DNA of 64,000 nt from Martinezella tropici (GTDB lineage: Bacteria > Pseudomonadota > Alphaproteobacteria > Rhizobiales > Rhizobiaceae). The stretch covers positions 1 through 64,000 of the forward strand of contig NZ_QMKK01000016.1 in NCBI RefSeq assembly GCF_003287875.1, in the 5' to 3' direction. This document shows, piece after piece, positions 1-7,447 of the stretch (position 1 is the stretch's first letter; every line of letters starts with the position of its first letter). Made by a program: the position numbers and the translations under genes. The notes beneath the pieces were generated by a model. The model saw nothing but the letters and a program-made list of their open reading frames with translations. It was not told the DNA's origin and did not search any database.

Positions 1-14
1 GCTTACGCTGGTGA

Positions 15-94
<80 letters not shown>

Positions 95-102
95 ACAAAA
101 AA

Positions 103-121
103 AGCCCGCTTCAAGCGGGCT
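103..121 (+). repeat. Left 19-bp palindromic direct repeat (split tRNA terminator)
   Basis: AGCCCGCTTCAAGCGGGCT folds into a perfect hairpin and occurs in identical form at 1651-1669, just beyond the other end of the insertion sequence. The preceding A run and the T run after the right copy show that a single intrinsic terminator of the tRNA gene was the target. The left copy has lost its downstream T run. Confidence 0.9.
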
Positions 122-133
122 CAGACTGCTGAC

Positions 134-160
134 AAACCCCGTCAAATTTTGGCGGGGTTT
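134..160 (+). terminator. Hairpin in the left IS end, likely terminator
   Basis: AAACCCCGTC pairs with GGCGGGGTTT around the loop AAATTTT, and the plus strand continues TTTTGTATTT. It can stop transcription arriving from the tRNA gene, whose own hairpin lost its T run. It may also end the transposase message read from the other strand, although the T run is poor in that direction. Confidence 0.7.
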
Positions 161-226
161 TGTATTTCTGGTGTGTTTGTTTCCTGGGTTGCGGCATTGA
201 AGGGAGATCGGTCCTGCTCCTGTGAT

Positions 227-1612
227 TCATGCGAGGCTCGGTTTGGGTGTCTTTGTGAGCGCCATCGCGATCTTCTTGATGTTCTGGGCTGCGGCGGCCA
301 TCAGGCACTGGCATCGGACTTTGATGAGACTTCGGAAGCGGGCGTAGCGATGGCCGTGCAGCTGCTTGGCATCGGCAAAGGAACGCTCGACCGTCTCCTT
401 GCGTCTTTTGTAGATCGCCTTGCCCCAGGATGTGAGACGGTGACCGTCGGTGCGCTCGCGGGCATCGGCCCAAACGTGCCGGGTGATGGTGCGGATGGCC
501 TTGCCGTTGGACGTGCACGACGCCAGAAGCGGGCAGGTGCCGCAGATGGCAGGATCGGATGTGTAATGCTTGTAGCCGTTGCGGTCGGTGGTGGCGTAGG
601 TGAGAAGCTGGCCTTGCGGACAGCGATAGCCATCGGCTCGCTGATCGTAGACGAAGCTGTTCTTGCGCATCATGCCGGCTTTGGGCGGGGTCGGATTGCG
701 ATAGCCGGTGACACCGAGGATGGCGCGGTCCTCCAGGCCTTGGGCGATGCCTGAGGTGGCATAGCCGGCATCCAGCCCGACAGCCTTCACATCGAAGCCG
801 AAGCGTTGGCACTGCCGGTCGAGCCTGCCGAGATAGACGATGCTGTCATGCACGTTGGCCGGCGTCACATGGGTATCGGTGATGATCGCATGTCGGCCGT
901 CCACCGTGCGATGATCGAGATAGAAGAAGCCCTTCGGCTTGCCGTCACGCACCATGTAGCCGCTCTGGGGATCGGTGCGCGACACCTTGGTCTCCTTGAT
1001 CTCGGCCTGGCGCTCCCCGTCCTTCAGCGGCTTCTGGCCATGCAGCTTGCGCTCCGCGTCGATCGCCCGGTCGAGGTCGGCCCAGTAGTCGGCACGCGAT
1101 TTCTCGATCATGGCCAGATCGTATTTGCCCTTGTTGGCATTGGCCTTCAGATGGGTACTGTCCGTATAGAGTACCGTGCCGTCCACCAGCCCGTGGGAAA
1201 CCGCCTGTTCAACGATGTGGTCGAAGATATCCTGGGCCACCGACGTATCGTTGAAGCGTCGGCGGCGGTTCTGCGACAGGGTCGACGCATCGAACACGCC
1301 ATCCGTCAGCTTCATCCTGAGAAACCAGCGATAGGCGACATTGACCTCGATCTCGCGCACCAGCTGCCGCTCGGAGCGAATGCCGTAGAGGTAGCCGATG
1401 AACAGCGCCTTGAACATCAGCGTCGGATCAAGCGGCGGGCGGCCATTGTCGGCGCAGTACAAGCCGGCAACGCGATCGTGGATGAACGAGAAGTCGATCA
1501 CCGCGTCTATTCGGCGCAGAAGGTGATCCTTCGGCACAAGACTGTCGAGCGTCACCATCTCGAGAGCCGTCTGTTCGGGAGCAGGTTTCTTCAGCATGTC
1601 CCATTGAATCAA
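227..1612 (-). CDS. IS1182 family transposase
   Basis: A 461-residue DDE transposase of the IS1182 group. The N-terminal part carries the family's conserved block for choosing the target and binding ends (LYGIRSERQLVREIEVNVAYRWF, described here by its position at about residues 75-97). The central part holds the first catalytic Asp in the YTDSTHLKANANKGK region near residue 150, and the C-terminal part has the TVERSFADAKQLHGHRYARFRS region with the catalytic Glu. The farthest start is TTG at 1612; the first ATG in frame is at 1597. A GGAGG motif lies only 3 nt from the TTG and 18 nt from the ATG, inside a hairpin, so the true start is unsure. Codon use matches the host's high GC. Confidence 0.93.
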   Translation of the reverse strand: MIQWDMLKKPAPEQTALEMVTLDSLVPKDHLLRRIDAVIDFSFIHDRVAGLYCADNGRPPLDPTLMFKALFIGYLYGIRSERQLVREIEVNVAYRWFLRMKLTDGVFDASTLSQNRRRRFNDTSVAQDIFDHIVEQAVSHGLVDGTVLYTDSTHLKANANKGKYDLAMIEKSRADYWADLDRAIDAERKLHGQKPLKDGERQAEIKETKVSRTDPQSGYMVRDGKPKGFFYLDHRTVDGRHAIITDTHVTPANVHDSIVYLGRLDRQCQRFGFDVKAVGLDAGYATSGIAQGLEDRAILGVTGYRNPTPPKAGMMRKNSFVYDQRADGYRCPQGQLLTYATTDRNGYKHYTSDPAICGTCPLLASCTSNGKAIRTITRHVWADARERTDGHRLTSWGKAIYKRRKETVERSFADAKQLHGHRYARFRSLIKVRCQCLMAAAAQNIKKIAMALTKTPKPSLA

Positions 1613-1638
1613 AAACCTCCGGCTGACGCCAGAGGTTT
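1613..1638 (-). promoter_or_regulatory. Hairpin in the right IS end that covers the transposase ribosome-binding site
   Basis: On the minus strand AAACCTC-T-GGC pairs with GCC-G-GAGGTTT around a GTCA loop. The only good Shine-Dalgarno motif for the transposase (GGAGG) lies in the distal arm. Messages entering from outside the element would fold and hide it. This is a known protective design in other IS families; its role here is inferred. Confidence 0.6.
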
Positions 1639-1650
1639 GTCAGCAGTCTG

Positions 1651-1673
1651 AGCCCGCTTCAAGCGGGCTTTTT
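1651..1673 (+). terminator. Right palindrome copy plus T run (former tRNA-fMet terminator)
   Basis: Second copy of the 19-bp palindrome followed by five T residues. Before the insertion this T run belonged to the initiator tRNA terminator, now about 1.5 kb away. Confidence 0.85.
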
Positions 1674-1837
1674 GCGTTCTGCCAACGCCGAAAGCATCCA
1701 ACCAATCAGCCCCCAGAAAAAAGCCTAACCAAACCACGCTCCACAATACAAAGCCGCCTAACAAAACAATAACCTCCCCAAGCACTAAACAATCGCTGGC
1801 CCAAAGCATAAACGCAAATCCCAATCCTAGCGCCGCT

Positions 1838-2572
1838 CCCACATCGCAGCGCAGGATTGTGGGAATCGGCCATTTCCCCGCCGCGCGGACCACGATGAGG
1901 TCGTGAAGCTGCGGGCCGATTCCGCCCTCCCGCACAAGGAAGGTTTCCGTGGCGAGGTCTCGCCATGCGATGCGATCGCACTGCGCCAACGGGTAGGCTT
2001 CCCGCATGACGACCATAAGGCGGTCGTGCCAGATGATGCGGGAATGCAGATCGGGGATTTCGTGGGTGCAGGCCATGAAGGCAACGTCAAGCTGGTCTTC
2101 CCGCACCATGAACTGTGCGTCTCTTGCTGTGCCTTCGGTGATGTGCAGACCAACGCCAGCATGAAGGCTGCGGAAGCGGTCCAGCAGCCGGTCGCGAAAC
2201 CCGCCTGATGCGAGAGAATGAACTCCGGTGTGAAGTTCTCCTTCCTCGCCGCGCGCGCATCCCGGCGGTTTTGATGGCATGGTCAAGAATTTCCACGGCA
2301 TCATCGACCTGATCGACAAAGCGGCGTCCTGTCTCGGTCAGCCGGACGCCGCGTGTCTTTCGGTCGAAGAGGATGATGCCAAGGTCTTGCTCCAATGCCC
2401 TGATCCGCAAACTGACACTTGACTGGTTGGTTCCGAGGGCGTGAGCTGCGCCACGAAAGCTAAGATACTCTGCAACAGCGAGCGTCTGAATCAGGGCGAC
2501 CATCGGGATGCGGCCGCCAGCAATAGTAATTACCCGTTCTTCGCCCAGTGCCTTACTTCGCCGCCCACGCAT
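1838..2572 (-). pseudogene. LysR family regulator, frameshifted and truncated
   Basis: The N-terminal winged-helix domain reads well from about 2572 or 2503 (LSFRGAAHALGTNQSSVS, then LEQDLGIILFDRKTRGVRLTE) but the frame is lost at a GCGCGCGC tract at 2249-2258. The effector-binding half continues in another frame (GGFRDRLLDRF, EGTARDAQFMVREDQLDVAFM, RDLATETFLVREGG) down to about 1838. There the similarity stops, roughly 80 residues short of a normal LysR protein, and AT-richer sequence follows. A one-base slip in the GC repeat plus a 3' deletion explains the structure. The gene is dead unless frameshifted translation occurs. Confidence 0.8.
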
Positions 2573-2688
2573 TCCGTCGCCCTAGGCGCAAATTCTGCGC
2601 CCGGTTTCCAAATCGGATCGGATTGAACCTGCGCAGCGCGCCACTGGTGGTACGGTCTTTGACGTTACCCTGAGCCAACAATTCGGCC

Positions 2689-3543
2689 TCAGGCAAGAGA
2701 TCGATATTCCTCATAAGCGATCCTGTAGGTTGCGCTCCTTCGCTCGACTTGAGCGAAACCGAGTTCGCCAAGGTGCATCCCCGCAATTAGTAGGTGTTCC
2801 GAACTGGCAAGGTCCAGCAGCCTCGTTCGTGTCTCGGCGGCGAGATGTGCATCCTGATCGAACGCAATCGACACGTCGGGCCGCGGAATCTGAATCTCGG
2901 GGAAATGGACAATATCTCCCCAAACCAGCAGATTTTGACCGCCGGATTCGAGGCGATATCCGGTGTGCCCCGCGGTATGGCACGGAAGCGGAACCGCCGA
3001 CATGCCGAGAAGGACCTCACCGGCATCGAAGGTGCGCAGCCGCTCGCGATAGCCGTCGAATGCCTGACGGGCCACGAGGAAGTTGCCACGGGCGCGTTCG
3101 GGCGCACGGTTCAGATTGCTGTCGTCCTGCCAGAACGCGGCTTCCCGACGGTGGACGACAAGTTCGGCATTCGGAAAGACGGCTTCCCCTGAAGCGTCCA
3201 TCAGCCCTCCAACATGATCAGGATGGGCGTGCGTCAACAGGATCGCGTCGATCTCCGAAGGCTGAATGCCCGCGAGCAGCAAAGTGGTCTTCAATCGGCC
3301 GCCCCATTGCTTGAGGCCGCCCGCACCTGCGTCTATCAGAACCGTGCGGCCGCCTCCGCGCACCAGATAGCAGTTGATATGGATCGAGGTATGATCCGCT
3401 ATCCCTGCTTTTTCCTGCATACGCGAGGCGTCAACCGGGTCGATGTTCGCGAGAAAATCGAAACTGGTATGGAGATAGCCATCACTGACGGCAGTGATCG
3501 TCAAGTCACCGATCTGATGGTTGGGTAATACGAGACTAGACAT
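2689..3543 (-). CDS. MBL-fold metallo-hydrolase
   Basis: A 284-residue metallo-beta-lactamase fold hydrolase. The zinc motif THAHPDH gives H105, H107, D109 and H110; further ligands are probably H189 or H193 in PCHTAGHTGY and D210 in VWGD. There is no signal peptide, so it should be cytoplasmic. The general plan resembles quinolone or acyl-homoserine lactonases (AttM/AiiA type), but the motif does not fix a substrate. A strong GGAGGAG precedes the ATG. It is the last gene of a three-gene minus-strand unit under a divergent LysR regulator, so its product probably acts with the two small proteins upstream. Confidence 0.85.
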   Translation of the reverse strand: MSSLVLPNHQIGDLTITAVSDGYLHTSFDFLANIDPVDASRMQEKAGIADHTSIHINCYLVRGGGRTVLIDAGAGGLKQWGGRLKTTLLLAGIQPSEIDAILLTHAHPDHVGGLMDASGEAVFPNAELVVHRREAAFWQDDSNLNRAPERARGNFLVARQAFDGYRERLRTFDAGEVLLGMSAVPLPCHTAGHTGYRLESGGQNLLVWGDIVHFPEIQIPRPDVSIAFDQDAHLAAETRTRLLDLASSEHLLIAGMHLGELGFAQVERRSATYRIAYEEYRSLA

Positions 3544-3564
3544 GGTTCTCCTCCAGGCGTCGGC

Positions 3565-3891
3565 TCAATTTCGTGCGTGGATGCTCGAGGCTTCATAGCC
3601 AAAGCAACGGATGCGCGCGGTGAGGTCGGTATTGCGTCTTATGGCGTCGTCCAGCCCCTCCATGAACTGCGCCATGACCGGCTGCGTCCGAAATGGCTCA
3701 AGGCGATATCGGATTTCCGCGAAAGCGGGGTGCCCCCGACCGTGCCGGACAGAGACATAGACGATATGCACTTTCTCCAACGCGGCCCGAAGGATGCCGG
3801 TGCAAAGTTCGGTGCATTGCTCCGTGAGGCCTACGAGAGCTGCGTCCGGCGGCATCCTGTCCGCAGGAATGTAGATCGTGACATTCGGCAT
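3565..3891 (-). CDS. Tautomerase-like small protein
   Basis: A 108-residue protein beginning Met-Pro-Asn-Val-Thr-Ile. Proline as the second residue and the beta-strand-like start resemble the 4-oxalocrotonate tautomerase/MIF superfamily, where Pro1 is the catalytic base after Met removal. The rest (EQCTELCTGILRAALEKVHIVYV) fits the family's helix-strand pattern, but I cannot match it firmly. It starts 5 bp after the stop of 3897-4442 and ends 21 bp before the MBL hydrolase, so the three genes are surely cotranscribed. Function in a small-molecule degradation route is an inference. Confidence 0.65.
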   Translation of the reverse strand: MPNVTIYIPADRMPPDAALVGLTEQCTELCTGILRAALEKVHIVYVSVRHGRGHPAFAEIRYRLEPFRTQPVMAQFMEGLDDAIRRNTDLTARIRCFGYEASSIHARN

Positions 3892-3896
3892 CGGTG

Positions 3897-4442
3897 CTAC
3901 CGCGCCTTCCCGACAGCGGCGTTACCGTCGTTCGTCAACTGCGCCGTCATCGGCACATAGACATGGACGCCTTCCGGAAGATGTTCGATGTCAGGCGCAT
4001 TGCCGCGCTCCACCTTGGCGAGCCAGCGGTGTTCCGGGAACTTCTCCATAGCGACCGCGTGCATCGCATATGGGGTGAGGCCCAGCCGGGTCAGCGGCTC
4101 GGGGCCTGCTGCGCTGGACGCCAGATATTCGCCATCGCCAATCGCTGGCGCGCGCTCGACGCCGCCGTAGAGGTTCCGGTGCCAGTCGATGATGTGCTGC
4201 TGCCAGCGTGCGAAATTGCCGCCGCCCTTATGGCGATATTCCTCACCCGTCAGAATATCGAGGCCATCAATCGAATGAAGGGCGAGATAGACAGGGCAGC
4301 CGGGGCTCAACGCCTTGAAACGCTGCGAAGTATGGAAGCCGCTCACAGAAATGAGCGCTGGCAGTTTGTCCAGGCTGTAAAAGTCGTTCCATTCCGCTTC
4401 GCTGGCTGGATCAGCAAAGCTGCATTCTACCGTATAGATCAT
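3897..4442 (-). CDS. Hypothetical protein, possible dimeric alpha/beta-barrel (EthD-like) type
   Basis: A 181-residue soluble protein, first gene of the minus-strand operon. The start (MIYTVECSFADPASEAEWNDFY) and the spacing of FHTSQRFKAL recall small dimeric alpha/beta-barrel proteins that come in two half repeats; a second half may begin near LTPYAMHAVAMEKFPEHRWLAKVERG. I do not recognise a specific family. It sits 168 bp from the divergent LysR gene with a near-perfect inverted repeat between them, so it is probably the direct target of that regulator. Confidence 0.6.
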   Translation of the reverse strand: MIYTVECSFADPASEAEWNDFYSLDKLPALISVSGFHTSQRFKALSPGCPVYLALHSIDGLDILTGEEYRHKGGGNFARWQQHIIDWHRNLYGGVERAPAIGDGEYLASSAAGPEPLTRLGLTPYAMHAVAMEKFPEHRWLAKVERGNAPDIEHLPEGVHVYVPMTAQLTNDGNAAVGKAR

Positions 4443-4532
4443 CGCGCCACCTTCGACCGAAAGCGCAGCGCTTCCGGCTTGTCTATCGTTGATATTTTCT
4501 CATGATGGATCGCCAATTCTTGCCTGTATATC

Positions 4533-4564
4533 GATATTGAATCATGCTTCAGTGATTGAATATC
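4533..4564. promoter_or_regulatory. Inverted repeat in divergent promoter region (candidate LysR site)
   Basis: GATATTGAATCA at 4533-4544 faces TGATTGAATATC at 4553-4564 with one mismatch in 12 and an 8-bp spacer. It lies between the hydrolase operon and the LysR gene at 4611, where a LysR-type regulator would bind to control both. Confidence 0.5.
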
Positions 4565-4610
4565 AAGGTGGCAGGGGGGCGAATGCCAAGCCATCCTGTC
4601 AGGAGCCGTC

Positions 4611-5510
4611 ATGCGCCGCAAGATTCCCAGCAATTCCGCACTCATGGCGTTCGAGGCGTCCGCTCGTCATGGAAGCTTCGCGCGCGCTGCCGACGAGCTG
4701 GCTCTGACCGAAGGGGCGATCAGCCGCCAGATCGCTCGGCTGGAAGCGTTCCTCGGCGTCACGCTGTTCGAGCGGGTCGGCAATCGCGTTCGGCTTCTGC
4801 CAAATGGAGAGCGTTATGCGCTTCAGGTTCGCGAGACGCTCGACCGGCTGGAACGAGACAGCCAATACCTAATGGGGCAGCCCAGCGATGGCGCGAGCCT
4901 CGACATCGCCACCATCCCGACCTTTGCGACGCGCTGGCTTATTCCACGATTGGCGCGGTTCCGCGAAGTGCACCCGAATATCACCGTGCATCTTGCCGAA
5001 CGGATGGAGCCTTTTGTGCTTGCCGGAAGCGGTTTCGATGCCGCGATCCATTTCGAGCACCCCGCATGGACGGGAATGAGAACGCATCGCCTGTTGCAAG
5101 AGACATTGGTTCCCGTTTGCCATCCGGCTCTTCTCGGTAAAGGCGAAGGCATGGCATCTCTCGATGAACTGCCGCGCCTTCATCGACGCCAGAACGCGGA
5201 CGTCTGGCAACGCTATGCGCAGGAAACAGGTATCGAGCTAACCAACCCTGCGGTTGGTGCCCGTTACGATCTTCACTCCATGCAAATCGAAGCCGCGTTG
5301 GCCGGCCTCGGCGTTGCGCTGGTGCCGCGCCTCTATATCGAAGCCGAATTGGCGGAAGGTCGCTTGGTCGCACCCTGGCCTGATGGCACGTCGATCTCCA
5401 AGACCTTCTGCCTCATCCTGCCGGAGCCGATCCGATTGAGTGGGGGACCAATACAAGTGTTCGCAAACTGGCTTATCAAAGAAGCTCGATCGTCAAACCC
5501 AATGCTTTGA
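4611..5510 (+). CDS. LysR family transcriptional regulator
   Basis: A 299-residue regulator. Residues 6-65 are the winged helix (FEASARHGSFARAADELALTEGAISRQ). The C-terminal half is the effector domain of the GcvA/AmpR-like subgroup, with THRLLQETLVPVCHPALL and GLGVALVPRLYIEAELAEGRLV. A GGAG sits 6 nt before the ATG. It is transcribed away from the MBL-hydrolase operon, the classic arrangement of a LysR gene with its target. The effector is unknown. Confidence 0.92.
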   Translation: MRRKIPSNSALMAFEASARHGSFARAADELALTEGAISRQIARLEAFLGVTLFERVGNRVRLLPNGERYALQVRETLDRLERDSQYLMGQPSDGASLDIATIPTFATRWLIPRLARFREVHPNITVHLAERMEPFVLAGSGFDAAIHFEHPAWTGMRTHRLLQETLVPVCHPALLGKGEGMASLDELPRLHRRQNADVWQRYAQETGIELTNPAVGARYDLHSMQIEAALAGLGVALVPRLYIEAELAEGRLVAPWPDGTSISKTFCLILPEPIRLSGGPIQVFANWLIKEARSSNPML

Positions 5511-5555
5511 TGTCAGGCAGCGCTGCGATGTGGGGTCCGCTCCGCCCGCCATCGG

Positions 5556-5900
5556 TTACGTCCGATCCTGCTGCGGTTGAGTCCTTTCATGCGCGTCTGC
5601 TGGACGTTCCGCCTCGAACGCCTCTTTCCGCTTTCCGGCCCACAGTTCCCGCGCCCGTTCACCGTCTTCGCTGTTAAGCTTTTCGGCCATTCAGATGAGC
5701 GCGCCGAGCATGACGGCGCGATCATCGTTCGTCAGTTCGACAACGCCGGATTTGACGACGAGCCCGCCGAGTTCGATCAGATGGCGCGTCCGCTTTCGTC
5801 GCTCGATCTGCCACGTCCGCATGTCAGTTCTGGCCTTCGCCGCCCGATGCCGGTTGCGTGCCGAACGGTCGCGCCTGAGTGCCGCCGCTGTCGCCGTCAT
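5556..5900 (-). pseudogene. traD: Conjugal transfer protein TraD, interrupted by a stop codon
   Basis: The reading frame starting at 5900 holds the TraD signature RKRTRHLIELGGLVVKSG and runs to GALI, then meets TGA at 5691-5693. In the same frame the protein goes on as MAEKLNSEDGERARELWAGKRKEAF and ends at TAA (5556-5558). A Trp codon (TGG) changed to TGA is the simplest cause. TraD is a small protein of the Ti/Sym-plasmid Dtr region beside traC and traG; neither neighbour is present. The gene is a relic of a conjugative system. A shortened 69-residue protein could still be made. Confidence 0.75.
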
Positions 5901-5983
5901 TTGCCGGTTGAGATCGGCGTAATTTCCCCCGAAACCATGCTGCTCTTGATTGTCTTCCAGACTTAGTCGTTGCGCTACAATGG

Positions 5984-6018
5984 GGTAGAATGGTAGAAGA
6001 TTGGTTGATTAGGTAGAA
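5984..6018 (+). promoter_or_regulatory. Three GGTAGAA repeats before vapB (candidate operator)
   Basis: GGTAGAA occurs at 5984-5990, 5992-5998 and 6012-6018 on the same strand, just ahead of the vapB ribosome-binding site (GGAG at 6021). Antitoxin-toxin complexes usually repress their own promoter through repeats in this position. Confidence 0.5.
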
Positions 6019-6033
6019 GCGGAGCACCTCCAC

Positions 6034-6282
6034 ATGAGCCTCAACGTGAAAGATCCCGAAGCGCATCGCCTGGCTCAGGCGATTGCCCATGCGACCGGGC
6101 AGAGCATGAGCCGTGTCGTGACCGACGCGCTGCGGGAGCGGTATGCACAAATCGAAAAACAGAGGGGTAGGGCCTCCGTCGAAGAGCTTCTGGCGATCGC
6201 TGACAGGGCCGCGGTTCACCTGAAGCGGCCTTACGCCGATCACGCCGAGCTCCTCTATGACGAGGACGGCCTGCCGAAATGA
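6034..6282 (+). CDS. vapB: VapB family antitoxin
   Basis: An 82-residue antitoxin of the type II VapBC group (PSK/Rv0623-like). The N-terminal part (LNVKDPEAHRLAQAIAHATGQSMS) is the ribbon-helix-helix DNA-binding and dimer region; the C-terminal tail (ADHAELLYDEDGLPK) is the toxin-binding arm, and the DEDGLPK ending is typical. It overlaps vapC by 4 bp (ATGA), so the two are translationally coupled. It should neutralise VapC and repress the operon through the repeats upstream. Confidence 0.93.
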   Translation: MSLNVKDPEAHRLAQAIAHATGQSMSRVVTDALRERYAQIEKQRGRASVEELLAIADRAAVHLKRPYADHAELLYDEDGLPK

Positions 6283-6668
6283 TTATCGATACATCCGCCA
6301 TGGTGGCGATCCTCTACGGTGAACCGGAGGCAGCTGCCTTCACGCGACTGATCCACGATTCCACAGCCAGCCGGATCAGTGTGGCGAACTATCTGGAACT
6401 GTCCATGGTGATCGAGAAACAGCTCGGGCCGGAAGGTATGAGGCAGGCCGATGCCTTCTTCCGCCGTGCAGCGATCGATATCGAACCTGTAACAGTTGAA
6501 CAGGGTCATCTGGCGCGCGAGGCATTCCTCGATTTCGGGAAGGGCCGGCACAAGGCCGGGCTGAATTTCGGCGACTGCTTTGCCTACGCTCTCGCCAAGG
6601 ATTTCGGAGAACCGTTGCTGTTCAAGGGCAACGACTTCACCGAGACGGATATCCGTTCGGCTACGTGA
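6279..6668 (+). CDS. vapC: VapC family toxin (PIN-domain ribonuclease)
   Basis: A 129-residue PIN domain. The acidic Mg-binding residues are in place: D4 (IIDTSA), E40 (NYLELS), D99 (LNFGDCFAYALA) and D119 (KGNDF). VapC toxins cleave tRNA or rRNA when the antitoxin is lost, halting growth. All catalytic residues are present, so the pair should be functional. It lies in degraded mobile-element DNA, where such pairs commonly survive. Confidence 0.94.
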   Translation: MIIDTSAMVAILYGEPEAAAFTRLIHDSTASRISVANYLELSMVIEKQLGPEGMRQADAFFRRAAIDIEPVTVEQGHLAREAFLDFGKGRHKAGLNFGDCFAYALAKDFGEPLLFKGNDFTETDIRSAT

Positions 6669-6801
6669 CTTCGTGGCTGATAGCGACCGGATCAACCCCG
6701 CGACGTTTCAGGCAATCTCCAATCCGTTTGTGTAGGCGTTTAAGGGCAGGGGACTGTTCCGTGGTTCAGAGCTATGACTGCCGATCCACGGGGTGTTATT
6801 T

Positions 6802-7154
6802 GTAAGCGTATAGGCGACCCCACGTAGCATAGCGGCTCGATATCGCTCATTTTCCGCATGAATCATGCGGGGAATTCTATGAGTGAAGATATGAATCAGG
6901 GCCGGACGTTCGTGATTCTGACGGCTGAACCCGTCCGGAAGCGGCGAAAGCCGAAGTTTTGGTCAGATAAGGATAAGGCTCTGATCCTGGAGCAAGCGCT
7001 CGTTCCGGGCGCGAACATCTCTGCGGTTGCGCGTGCCCACGACATGGATCCTTCTCAGCTTTTTGGTTGGCGACGCGCGGCACTTGCGTCCGGCGCGGTT
7101 CGGCGGCTTGATCAGGCACCCGAAGAGGAGGTGTCTGCGGAGACTGTTGAGTAA
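6802..7154 (+). mobile_element. IS66-type element remnant, left end
   Basis: GTAAGCG at 6802 matches the usual first bases of IS66-family terminal repeats. It is followed after about 75 bp by a shortened first gene. No orf2 (tnpB) or DDE transposase gene (tnpC) follows, and no matching right end is visible, so only one end remains. Confidence 0.55.
6879..7154 (+). pseudogene. IS66-type orf1 (TnpA-like HTH protein), shortened
   Basis: The frame encodes LTAEPVRKRRKPKFWSDKDK, then a helix-turn-helix, ILEQALVPGANISAVARAHDMDPSQLFGWRR, as in the first protein of IS66 elements. The usual C-terminal region is missing: after GAVRRLD the sequence ends in an unrelated Glu-rich tail at 7154. An upstream ATG at 6858 is also in frame, but GGGGAA stands in front of 6879. 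Without the catalytic gene it cannot transpose by itself. Confidence 0.6.
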
Positions 7155-7390
7155 TTCCTGCGCGGCCCAGACCGGATGCCTACCCACGGCGGCTCGGACG
7201 TGCCAGGGCCAAAAATGTCATTGTTATGGTGCCAGCTTTGGTATGTCCCGCGTGAACAATCGCAGGAATGATTAGTTGCGAGCCCCCACAACCAAATTTT
7301 CCCATGACAACGATGTATTACCGCCGCTCGATCTGGAGGGTGGCATCGCGTATTCCTGACAATCGCCCCCAGGCCCATATCACGAGAACC

Positions 7391-7432
7391 TTGACGAACC
7401 ACATTGGTTCACCAATAATTATAGTGAACCAA
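7391..7432 (+). promoter_or_regulatory. Promoter with overlapping operator palindrome for the ParD/ParE pair
   Basis: TTGACG (7391-7396) and AATAAT (7414-7419) are 17 bp apart and look like a sigma70 promoter. A perfect 9-bp inverted repeat, TTGGTTCAC-N11-GTGAACCAA (7404-7432), covers the -10 box. This is where the ribbon-helix-helix antitoxin would bind to repress its own operon. Confidence 0.65.
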
Positions 7433-7447
7433 AGAAAGTTAGATGCC

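Larger units (their letters stand above)
122..1650. mobile_element. IS1182-family insertion sequence, apparently intact
   Basis: The element is 1,529 bp. Its ends are a perfect 17-bp terminal inverted repeat, CAGACTGCTGACAAACC at 122-138 and its complement at 1634-1650. It carries one transposase gene on the minus strand and is flanked by 19-bp palindromic direct repeats. IS1182-family elements are known to prefer palindromic or terminator targets, which fits this insertion. Each end carries a hairpin (134-160 and 1613-1638). No frameshift was seen, so it may still be active. Confidence 0.92.

Noticed and set aside
1609..1837. Hydrophobic open frame joined to the LysR fragment
   Set aside because: About 50 hydrophobic residues follow the LysR break, but the frame runs into the IS and the tRNA terminator. 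No start or family seen; treated as chance or an unidentifiable remnant.
7155..7280. Inverted ATTCCTGCG / CGCAGGAAT at 7154-7162 and 7261-7269, possible mini-element ends
   Set aside because: Nine bases only, with no target duplication; could be chance.
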